Source of the DNA: Verrucomicrobiota bacterium
GTDB lineage: Bacteria; Verrucomicrobiota; Verrucomicrobiia; Verrucomicrobiales; Verrucomicrobiaceae
DNA: 7,613 bases
NCBI GenBank assembly: GCA_009885275.1
Contig: VFKY01000370.1
Location: 1 to 7,613 of the forward strand
Direction of reading: 5' to 3'
Positions 1 to 6,348 of this stretch are shown here, piece by piece; the stretch's first letter is position 1; each line of letters opens with the position of its first letter. The position numbers and the translations under genes are program-made. The notes beneath the pieces are model-generated. The model made no database searches, was not told where the DNA came from, and was given only the letters and a program-made list of their open reading frames with translations.

Positions 1-14
1 ACGCGGTTTCGTAA

Positions 15-112
15 CTCAGGCTTGTAGCCTGAGAGTGTGACAGGTTTTCAACCTGTTTAAGAAACTGGACCACGAGATGAAATCTCGTGGCACGGGTCAG
101 GTTACAAACCCG
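15..112. repeat. Cluster of four short palindromes with 3-nt loops
   Basis: Four hairpin-forming palindromes follow one another in the non-coding left edge, just past the 3' end of the Nif3-like gene. They are CTCAGGCT/AGCCTGAG (15-33, loop TGT), ACAGGTT/AACCTGT (40-56, loop TTC), CCACGAGAT/ATCTCGTGG (70-90, loop GAA), and a weaker one at 98-112 (GGTT/AACC with loop ACA, plus an outer C-G pair beyond one mismatch). The stems differ in sequence, but the design is the same: stems of about 4-9 bp, a three-base loop and spacers of 6-13 bp. No T-tract follows on either strand, so these are not classical intrinsic terminators, although they could still slow polymerase or protect mRNA 3' ends. The hairpins are directly visible; their function is unknown. 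Confidence 0.75.
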
Positions 113-114
113 AT

Positions 115-870
115 TTACATCCCCGTCGGATGATCGATAAATTCCCATGTCAGCTTGAACTTCTCACTCAAATGCGCCGCGAGAGCTTTCACGCCAAAGG
201 TCTCGGTCGCATAGTGACCACCGTAGTAAACATTCACGCCCAGTTCCTCGGCAAGGGTGTAGCTCCAATGCGGGCCTTCTCCCGTGATGAAGGTGTCGAT
301 GCCCAATGCTTTCATCGCAGCGACCTCGGAACCTGCGCCGCCGGTAACGATCCCGATTTCACGGATGATCTCGGTTCCTCCGGCACAGAGATGCGCTTTT
401 GTCCCGAGTATTTTTTGCAAGCGCTGGCTCAATTCACCGCGCGTCAAGTCAACAGAGGCACGCACGCCGATGGGATAGCCTTTGTACGGAAAGAACGGGG
501 CGGTCTCCTCCAATCCCAATGCCCGGGCCAGCACTACGCTGTTACCCATCGTGGCGTGTCCATCGAGCGGGAGATGCGCGCTGTAGATGGCGAGGTTGTT
601 GTCAGTGCAGATCTTGAGCTTCTCAAATGAGGCACCAGTGATCGGCTGGGCACCGCTCCAGAAAAGACCATGATGGACCAGCAAGAGGTCGTACCCGTGC
701 TTCACTGCTTCTTTGATCACGGGAAGGTGAGCATCCACTGCCGCCGCAATTTTGGTGACTTCACCGCGATCATTCTCCAACTGCAATCCGTTGATCGCAT
801 TAGGATAGTCGGGCACTTCAGCGATATGAAGTAGCTCGTTGAGGTAAAGCTGAAGGTCTTGCAGGCGCAT
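115..870 (-). CDS. Nif3/YbgI-like dinuclear metal-center hexameric protein
   Basis: This 251-residue protein matches the short YbgI-type members of the Nif3 family (about 250 residues), which form hexameric rings with a two-metal site in each subunit. The expected metal ligands are visible: HH at 66-67 in VHHGLFW, H99 and D103 in SAHLPLDGH, and H219 and E223 in GGHYATE near the C-terminus. ITGEGPHW (195-202) is a further family signature. The N-terminal part with INGLQ (26-30) is also typical. I chose the ATG at 868-870 because homology begins at MRLQDL. An in-frame ATG at 892-894 would add eight residues, and longer upstream extensions run antisense into ychF and are not credible. No Shine-Dalgarno motif precedes either ATG. 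The gene is divergent from ychF and has palindromes just beyond its stop. The family's biochemical role is poorly defined (hydrolase- or metal-chaperone-like roles have been proposed), so only the family assignment is firm. Confidence 0.9.
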   Translation of the reverse strand: MRLQDLQLYLNELLHIAEVPDYPNAINGLQLENDRGEVTKIAAAVDAHLPVIKEAVKHGYDLLLVHHGLFWSGAQPITGASFEKLKICTDNNLAIYSAHLPLDGHATMGNSVVLARALGLEETAPFFPYKGYPIGVRASVDLTRGELSQRLQKILGTKAHLCAGGTEIIREIGIVTGGAGSEVAAMKALGIDTFITGEGPHWSYTLAEELGVNVYYGGHYATETFGVKALAAHLSEKFKLTWEFIDHPTGM

Positions 871-906
871 ATTTTTAAAGGTGACGCTTATCATCTGCGT
901 AAAACT

Positions 907-931
907 GACAAGTGAAAACCGAAAACTTGTC
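907..931. promoter_or_regulatory. Inverted repeat in divergent nif3-like/ychF intergenic region
   Basis: The 96-bp gap between the two divergent start codons (871-966) contains a perfect 7-bp inverted repeat, GACAAGT (907-913) and ACTTGTC (925-931), separated by 11 bp. The centre-to-centre distance of 18 bp is roughly two helical turns, as expected for a dimeric regulator site, but it could also be chance. TTGTC within the right arm (plus strand) and TTGTCA across the left arm (minus strand) each resemble a -35 box. I find no convincing -10 box at a suitable distance on either strand. The repeat is seen directly; a regulatory role is inference. Confidence 0.35.
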
Positions 932-966
932 GCGTGACGATTACTTTGCGCTAAGGTCGCCACCCT

Positions 967-2082
967 ATGTTGAGAGCAGGTATTGTTGGTCTTCCAAATG
1001 TTGGCAAATCCACCCTTTTTAATGCGGTCACTCGCACACGCAAGGCGGAGGCGGCGAACTATCCATTTTGCACCATTGAGCCCAATCAGGGTGTGGTCAC
1101 CGTGCCTGATGATCGCCTCGCGGTGCTCAGTAAAATCAGCGGCTCTCACAAACTGATTCCCGCTGCGTTTGAGTTCGTCGACATCGCCGGTCTCGTCAAA
1201 GGAGCTAGTAAGGGGGAAGGCCTCGGGAACCAGTTTCTCAGTCACATTCGTGAAGTGGACGCCATTGTCCATGTGGTACGTTGCTTTGAAGATGACGACA
1301 TCCATCACGTCAGTGGCAATATTGACCCGGTGCGTGACATTGAAGTGATCAACACCGAGCTGATCCTCGTGGACATGGATACCATTACGAAGCGGCGCGA
1401 TCGCTCAGAGAAACTGGCCAAGAAAGGTGAAAAGGAAGCGAAAGCCGAATTTGAATTGTGTGTGCGTCTTCTGCCCCATTTCGATGCTGGCAAACCTGCC
1501 ATCACATTGGACTGTAGCGATGAAGAGATGAAGCTCTTGAAGAGTTTCTTCCTTCTCAGCAGCAAGCCCTGCATCTACGCCTGCAATGTTTCAGAAAGCG
1601 ATTTGGCCGTGGCCTCCAACGACCCCGATAAACATCCACTCGTCAGCAAAGTGCGCGAATACGTCAGTCATGCGCACAGCGCCGCTGCTGTGGTCATCAG
1701 CGCCAACATTGAAAGTGAATTGATCGATCTCTCTGCGGAAGAGGCGACACAATACCTCGATGATCTCGGCGTGAAAGACAGTGGCGTTTCGCAACTCATC
1801 AAAGGGGCCTACGCTTTACTGGGGCTCCAGACTTATCTTACGACTGGTGAAAAAGAAACCCGTGCGTGGACGATTGTTAGAGGCATGAAAGCTCCGCAAG
1901 CTGCGGGCGTCATCCACAGCGATTTTGAGCGCGGCTTCATTGCTGCCGAAATCGTGGCCTATGCCGATCTTTCGGAATTGGGCACGTATGCCAAATGTCG
2001 TGAGAAAGGCAAGCTGCGCATTGAAGGCAAAGAGTATATCATGAAGGACGGCGACGTCGTCGAGTGGCGCTTCAATGTTTAA
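967..2082 (+). CDS. ychF: Redox-regulated ATPase YchF (OLA1 family)
   Basis: This 371-residue protein is full length for YchF (about 363-370) and belongs to the Obg-related TRAFAC P-loop family that prefers ATP and associates with ribosomes. Visible motifs are the Walker A/G1 loop GLPNVGKST (8-16), G3 as DIAG (72-75) followed by LVKGASKGEGLGNQFL, and the altered G4 NVSE (207-210) that replaces the NKxD of GTPases and explains ATP preference in the family. A charged coiled-coil stretch covers about 125-165. The C-terminal TGS domain (about 287-369) contains TTGEKETRAWT and ends with DGDVVEWRFNV. The ATG gives the canonical ML-AGIVGLPNVGKST opening. A possible Shine-Dalgarno TAAGG at 952-956 lies 10 nt upstream, slightly far. 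It is probably monocistronic, with palindromes after the stop. In other bacteria YchF is linked to translation and oxidative-stress control. Confidence 0.97.
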   Translation: MLRAGIVGLPNVGKSTLFNAVTRTRKAEAANYPFCTIEPNQGVVTVPDDRLAVLSKISGSHKLIPAAFEFVDIAGLVKGASKGEGLGNQFLSHIREVDAIVHVVRCFEDDDIHHVSGNIDPVRDIEVINTELILVDMDTITKRRDRSEKLAKKGEKEAKAEFELCVRLLPHFDAGKPAITLDCSDEEMKLLKSFFLLSSKPCIYACNVSESDLAVASNDPDKHPLVSKVREYVSHAHSAAAVVISANIESELIDLSAEEATQYLDDLGVKDSGVSQLIKGAYALLGLQTYLTTGEKETRAWTIVRGMKAPQAAGVIHSDFERGFIAAEIVAYADLSELGTYAKCREKGKLRIEGKEYIMKDGDVVEWRFNV

Positions 2083-2104
2083 GTAGAAGCGTTAAAAGCA
2101 TGGA

Positions 2105-2156
2105 GCGTGGATTTTAATCCGCATGGTTAAGTAGGCTGCGGATTAAATTCGCAGCC
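2105..2156. repeat. Two palindromic stem-loops downstream of ychF
   Basis: Two hairpins start 23 bases after the ychF stop. The first has GGATT/AATCC arms (2109-2113 and 2116-2120), extendable by a T-G wobble and a G-C pair. The second, at 2134-2156, is strong: GGCTGCG pairs with CGCAGCC and continues inward through G-T, A-T and T-A pairs to a three-base TAA loop, giving ten pairs. Both share a GGATTWWA core. The architecture matches the cluster at 15-112. No T-run follows, so a Rho-independent terminator is not supported, although these may mark the ychF transcript end. Confidence 0.65.
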
Positions 2157-2203
2157 CATACCGCCACATCATTTCATAAAAGATTGCGAAGTTCTTGCGT
2201 CAT

Positions 2204-2221
2204 CGTGGTCTGAGAGACACG
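2204..2221 (+). promoter_or_regulatory. Small hairpin in the leader of the Deg protease gene
   Basis: CGTG (2204-2207) pairs with CACG (2218-2221), and TCT (2209-2211) pairs with AGA (2215-2217). G2208 is bulged and GAG forms a three-base loop. It lies 21 bases upstream of the chosen ATG. It is weak and may be chance. Its three-base loop resembles the palindromes elsewhere in the window. Confidence 0.2.
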
Positions 2222-2242
2222 TTCCTGAATACTTCCCTACTT

Positions 2243-3751
2243 ATGACTAAGCTTTTGTTTCTATCGGCGCTCACCTTTACAGCAATGTTTTCACTCTGCG
2301 GCAAGGAGGCAAAGCCTGCCGCTTCCGTTGCCACTCCTGCGGTTGCGGGACAACCGGATGACTGGGAGGGCATCGTGCGCATCGAGGCTTCCTTTCTTCT
2401 ACCTGACTATCGCACTCCCTGGCAGGGTGGCCGCCCTTCTTCTGGAAGTGGCACGGGCTGGATGGTTGGCAAAAACAAATTCATCACGAATGCGCATGTC
2501 GTCAGTAACAGCACCAAGCTCGTCATTCGCACCATGAATGATCCGGAGCCGCATGAGGCTCGCATCGTTTTTATCGCCCATGACTGTGATCTCGCGATGA
2601 TTGAGGCCGTTGACCCAAAATTTGCGGAGCCACTGAAGCCGCTGAAACTCGATGGCATTCCGAAGCTCAATACGGAAGTCATTGTGGTGGGCTATCCGGT
2701 GGGTGGTGATCGCATGAGTGTGACGCGCGGGGTCGTCTCTCGTGTGGACTTTCAGAGCTATTCTCACAGTGGGATTGACCAGCATCTCACTGTTCAAGTA
2801 GATGCCGCGATCAACCCCGGCAACAGCGGTGGCCCAGTGCTTCAAAACGGCAAAGTGGTTGGGGTGGCCTTTCAAGGCTACAGCGGCGCGGTGGCCCAGA
2901 ACGTCGGCTACATAATTCCTGTGCCGGTGATCGAGCGTTTCCTCAAGGACGTGAGCGATGGAGAGTATGATCATTACATGGATCTGGCGATCACGGATTT
3001 TCCGATCGAAAACCCTGCTCAGATCAAGGCGCTCGGCCTCGAAAACGATGGCGTTGGCGTTATGATCAGCAACGTGGAAAGCGCGGGAGCAGCGGGCGGA
3101 TTGATTGAAATCGGTGATGTCATTCTCTCGATTGATGGCAACACGGTTTACAACAACGGGCTTATCCGAGTGGATGGCGACATGATCGACATGAATGAGA
3201 TCGTCGAGCGCAAGTTTGCCGGCGACAAGATTGAGGTGGAAATCCTGCGCAAGGGTGAGAAGAAGAAAGTCGAACTGACCCTGAAAAGATTTTTGCCCTA
3301 CCTAACACTGGGAGAGCAATACAACGAGCGTCCGCGTTACGTGCTTTATGCCGGGTTGCTTTTTCAACCGATGAATCGCAACCTCATGGATGCGCACGGC
3401 ATCCGCGACCCGCTCGTCAACTATGTCTTCGACAACTACCTCACGAAGGAAATCTACAAGGAGCGTCCGGAGGTCGTGGTGCTCACCACCATTCTTCCAG
3501 ACAAGGTGAACAGTTTCCTCGTCGGCTATCAACAGAGCATTGTTGACGAGGTGAACGGGGTGAAAATTAAAACACTCAAGGATGTGGCGGAAGCACTGAA
3601 GATAAAAGAGGGCGACGGCAAGTTTGTCGTGATCAAGCTTCTGGAAAAAAACCGACCACTCGTGTTGAAGCGTGAGTTTTCCGATGTGGCCCACCCGCGG
3701 ATCATGCAAACCTATGAGGTGAGTGCGGACAGTTATCTGGGCGACGAATAG
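2243..3751 (+). CDS. HtrA/Deg-type S1C serine protease with two PDZ domains (Deg9-like)
   Basis: A 502-residue exported trypsin-like protease. Residues 1-19 form a hydrophobic export signal ending at Cys19, but the preceding FSL is a poor lipobox, so lipoprotein status is uncertain. The protease domain spans about 40-235 with an intact triad: H85 in TNAHVV, D116 in DCDLAMIE and S195 in GNSGGPV. GSGTGW (68-73) is the usual HtrA entry strand. A first PDZ domain (about 247-350) contains the IGDVILSIDG loop. The C-terminal region (about 361-495, with YAGLLFQP and VVVLTTILPD) resembles the extra PDZ domain (Pfam PDZ_3) of plant Deg2/Deg9 rather than that of E. coli DegP. I chose the ATG at 2243 because it places the signal peptide at the N-terminus; a TTG at 2195 would add 16 non-signal residues. 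No Shine-Dalgarno is visible. The gene is 48 bp upstream of its inactive paralogue and is probably co-transcribed with it. Likely role: quality control of envelope proteins. Confidence 0.92.
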   Translation: MTKLLFLSALTFTAMFSLCGKEAKPAASVATPAVAGQPDDWEGIVRIEASFLLPDYRTPWQGGRPSSGSGTGWMVGKNKFITNAHVVSNSTKLVIRTMNDPEPHEARIVFIAHDCDLAMIEAVDPKFAEPLKPLKLDGIPKLNTEVIVVGYPVGGDRMSVTRGVVSRVDFQSYSHSGIDQHLTVQVDAAINPGNSGGPVLQNGKVVGVAFQGYSGAVAQNVGYIIPVPVIERFLKDVSDGEYDHYMDLAITDFPIENPAQIKALGLENDGVGVMISNVESAGAAGGLIEIGDVILSIDGNTVYNNGLIRVDGDMIDMNEIVERKFAGDKIEVEILRKGEKKKVELTLKRFLPYLTLGEQYNERPRYVLYAGLLFQPMNRNLMDAHGIRDPLVNYVFDNYLTKEIYKERPEVVVLTTILPDKVNSFLVGYQQSIVDEVNGVKIKTLKDVAEALKIKEGDGKFVVIKLLEKNRPLVLKREFSDVAHPRIMQTYEVSADSYLGDE

Positions 3752-3799
3752 CCCTCTCATTTTAGGAACAGAAAGCCCCCCTTAATTCTTTAAAATCAC

Positions 3800-5332
3800 A
3801 TGAATACCTTTCGACTCATTCTTCCCATCCTTTCGCTGCTCGGCGGCATTGGCTTTGCCCAGCAAGTCACTCCTCCGCAAAAAGAGGAGCCCGTCATTAA
3901 TGTCCCGATCCAAGTAACCACGGCGGAGAACACGTCGCTTGTGAAAGTGAATGTGACCAATCAGCCGTGGAGCCATCGGATTCCCTGGCAGAAAACCTCC
4001 CCGGGAGCGCGTCGCGGACTGGGGGTGCTGTTGGAGGGCAATCGCATTCTCGTCACCGCGCAAATGGTGGGCGATGCGACCTACATTGAACTTGAGCAGG
4101 CGGAGTCCGGTCGGAAGCTGACAGCGAAGATGAAGGCCGTGGATTATGAAGCCAACCTTGCTTTGCTTGAGCCTGCCGATGCCCCTGCGGATTTTTTTGC
4201 CGGACTGAAACCTCTGAGCATTGTAACCACCGCCAAGATCGGTGACAAACTGGAAACCTGGCAGCTTGGCCGGGTTGGTGACCTCATCATCACGCCGCTG
4301 GAGATCAACAAGGTGCTTGTCACTCGCTATGCCCTCGAGACGAGTCTGTTTTTGACCTATGAAACCGTCGGCATCATTCGTACGGAGGCGAACAGTTTCA
4401 CGCTTCCCGTGGTGAAAGATGGGAAGCTTGCAGGCTTGTTGTTGCGTTACGATTCCAAGAATCAGACCGGCGTGGTTTTGCCTGGACCGATCATCGAACA
4501 TTTTCTCACGGATGTAGCGGATGGAGAGTATCAAGGCTTCGCGAGCCTCGGAGTCGAATATCAGACTACGCTGGACGAACAGTTCCGCGAATACCTCGGA
4601 ATGAGTAAGGACACACCGGGCGTCTATATTAGCACGGTGGCAAAAGACGGATCGGCGCAAAGTCTTGGCGTCAAGGAAGGTGACATCATTTTAGAAATGA
4701 ACGGAAAAAAAATAGACTCTCGCGGTGATTACAAAGACCCGCTCTATGGCACGCTTAACATGAGTCACATCGTGCGCGGCAACAGTTATGTTGGCGAGAA
4801 CTTGAAGATCAAGGTACTGCGCGAAGGCAAGGAAGTGGAACTCAGCGGCAAGCTCACTCGCAAGAACCCCAAGGACTTTTTGGTCTGGCCCTATCTCTTT
4901 GATCGCGGTTCCAATTATCTCATTATGGGCGGACTTGTTTTTCAAGATCTCTCAATGCCTTACCTCCAAAGCTTCGGAGAAGACTGGGAAACCAGTGCGC
5001 CACTCCGCCTTGTTTTTACGGCTAAGCACACGGATGAATATGAAAAACAAGGGAAACGTAAACTGGTAATCCTTGCGGCAGCTCTGCCCACACGCACGAC
5101 TCAGGGCTATGAGCGTGTCGGTGGTTCCATTGTGACCAAGGTAAACGGCCTCGATATCAATGATATGTCCGATCTAGATAAGGCTTTTAAAGAGCCCAAG
5201 GACGGACTTCACACGATTGAGTTGGAGGATTTCCCTAAAATTCTTTTCATTGATGCCATTACCGCTGAGTCTGACAATCTCAAGTTACTCAATGGCGCTT
5301 TCCGTATCGGGTCACTGAAGAAAATAGAGTAG
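3800..5332 (+). CDS. Secreted Deg-like pseudoprotease, tandem paralogue of upstream protease
   Basis: This 510-residue protein has a signal peptide of about 20 residues (likely cut after GFA, before QQ). Its domain order is the same as the upstream protease: a protease-like fold (about 44-236), PDZ (about 249-354, with VKEGDIILEMNG) and a PDZ_3-like C-terminus (about 368-500, with MGGLVFQDLSMPYL). Shared landmarks show duplication: RIPWQKTSP against RTPWQGGRP, and FLTDVADGEY against FLKDVSDGEY. The catalytic site is lost. The His position is Q88 (VTAQMV), the Asp position is N119 (EANLALLE), and S199 survives in ANSFTLPV, where FTL replaces the GG of GNSGGPV and should wreck the oxyanion hole. 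The frame is open throughout and both PDZ regions are well formed, so it appears to be a functional non-enzymatic protein, not a decayed gene. It may be a regulator, scaffold or substrate binder for its neighbour (inference). No Shine-Dalgarno precedes the ATG; the upstream sequence is A/T-rich. Confidence 0.88.
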   Translation: MNTFRLILPILSLLGGIGFAQQVTPPQKEEPVINVPIQVTTAENTSLVKVNVTNQPWSHRIPWQKTSPGARRGLGVLLEGNRILVTAQMVGDATYIELEQAESGRKLTAKMKAVDYEANLALLEPADAPADFFAGLKPLSIVTTAKIGDKLETWQLGRVGDLIITPLEINKVLVTRYALETSLFLTYETVGIIRTEANSFTLPVVKDGKLAGLLLRYDSKNQTGVVLPGPIIEHFLTDVADGEYQGFASLGVEYQTTLDEQFREYLGMSKDTPGVYISTVAKDGSAQSLGVKEGDIILEMNGKKIDSRGDYKDPLYGTLNMSHIVRGNSYVGENLKIKVLREGKEVELSGKLTRKNPKDFLVWPYLFDRGSNYLIMGGLVFQDLSMPYLQSFGEDWETSAPLRLVFTAKHTDEYEKQGKRKLVILAAALPTRTTQGYERVGGSIVTKVNGLDINDMSDLDKAFKEPKDGLHTIELEDFPKILFIDAITAESDNLKLLNGAFRIGSLKKIE

Positions 5333-5389
5333 AGCAGATCATAGTACTACTTGGATAAATAGTCTTGATGCCGCAAGGTTGAATATTTC

Positions 5390-6304
5390 ATGTCACGCCA
5401 GCCTACGTCCTCTGAAAGCTTAGTGAGCAATAGTTGGCGTGATTGGATTCATTTGCATCTCGTGGTGCTGATCTGGGGTGTCACCGGCGTCATTGGTAAG
5501 TTGATCGTCATTCCTTCCGCCGAGGTGGTTGCTTGGCGCACAGGCTTGGCGGCCATTGGCTTCGCGATTTTTTCTCGCTGGCTTGGCGCGAGCCTTAGAG
5601 TGCCTCGCGCCATGTTATTCCGGCTTTTATTTGTCGGAGCACTTGTCGGAATCCATTGGATACTTTTTTTCCTATCGGCTCGTATAAGCAACGTCTCTGT
5701 CTGCATGGTTGCGATGCCCACAATCATGATATGGTGCTCACTACTTGAGCCGTTGTTTGATCGAAGCAAGCGCATCAGTAAGCTGGAGCTACTAACCGGC
5801 GCCATCATGATTGGTGCCGTGTGGCTGATTTTTCGAGCAGAGTTCTCACATGGCTTAGGTTTCACCGTGGGATTGGTCTCCGCATTTTTTTCTGCTCTGT
5901 TCGTTCTCATGAGCAAAGGAATGGTGTTGCGACATCACTTCGCCACGGTCTCATTTTATGAGATGATCGGCGCTTGTCTCATCAGCATTATCGCTATTCC
6001 CTTTTTTGATGGAATGCCCAGCGCGTGGAGTTTGCCTTGTGTTAGCGATTTGTTATGGCTTTTGGTGCTCTCCATGGTCTGCACCGTCGGGGCTTATGGA
6101 TCCTACATGGATCTGCTCAGGCGCATGCCGGTCTTCACGCTTAATGTGGTATATAATCTTGAGCCGGTGTATGGCATTGTTCTCGCAGCTCTTGTTTTTG
6201 GGAGCTCAGAAATCATGAGCGTGGGCTTTTATTTCGGCACCACGATTATCATTGGCACGGTGATTTTTCTACCCTTGTTGCAACGTCATCTGCGCAACGC
6301 ATAG
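5390..6304 (+). CDS. EamA/DMT-superfamily transporter
   Basis: This 304-residue integral membrane protein has the ten-helix, two-repeat layout of the drug/metabolite transporter superfamily. Approximate helices are 20-40, 45-65, 76-96, 101-121, 132-150, 156-176, 185-205, 218-240, 247-270 and 275-297. The EamA hallmarks are LIWGVTGVIGK early in repeat one, SAEVVAWRTG at helix 2, and VYNLEPVYGIVLAALVFG (253-270) in helix 9 of repeat two. The charged C-terminal tail QRHLRNA is probably cytoplasmic. Members export amino acids, nucleosides or other metabolites, and the substrate cannot be read from sequence. The ATG at 5390 has a weak CAAGG 11 nt upstream. It lies 57 bp after the pseudoprotease gene on the same strand; read-through is possible, but nothing links the functions. 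It converges on the cysteine desulfurase gene across 44 bp without an evident terminator. Confidence 0.9.
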   Translation: MSRQPTSSESLVSNSWRDWIHLHLVVLIWGVTGVIGKLIVIPSAEVVAWRTGLAAIGFAIFSRWLGASLRVPRAMLFRLLFVGALVGIHWILFFLSARISNVSVCMVAMPTIMIWCSLLEPLFDRSKRISKLELLTGAIMIGAVWLIFRAEFSHGLGFTVGLVSAFFSALFVLMSKGMVLRHHFATVSFYEMIGACLISIIAIPFFDGMPSAWSLPCVSDLLWLLVLSMVCTVGAYGSYMDLLRRMPVFTLNVVYNLEPVYGIVLAALVFGSSEIMSVGFYFGTTIIIGTVIFLPLLQRHLRNA

Positions 6305-6348
6305 CAGTAACTTCATTAAAGAAAATTAGAGGATGCAGGCCCGCGCGG

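Noticed and set aside
15..112. CRISPR array
   Set aside because: The repeats are palindromes with different stems and very short spacers. There is no identical direct repeat and no cas gene nearby.
130..630. Plus-strand open frame of 166 codons opposite the Nif3-like gene
   Set aside because: Fully antisense to a protein with all Nif3 metal ligands, and it shows no motif of its own.
871..1308. N-terminal extension of the Nif3-like frame antisense into ychF
   Set aside because: The frame is open by chance. Family homology begins at MRLQDL (ATG at 868-870), and the extension overlaps the Walker A coding region of ychF.
2195..2242. Upstream TTG start for the Deg protease
   Set aside because: It would put 16 polar residues ahead of a hydrophobic export signal that begins naturally at the ATG at 2243.
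2399..2974. Minus-strand open frame of 191 codons within the Deg protease gene
   Set aside because: Antisense to the catalytic domain with its intact triad; no motif seen.
3782..4660. Long antisense open frame (292 codons, minus strand) across the pseudoprotease gene
   Set aside because: It lies opposite a gene with a signal peptide, PDZ motifs and clear paralogy. Its translation has no recognisable domain and a composition typical of an antisense shadow.
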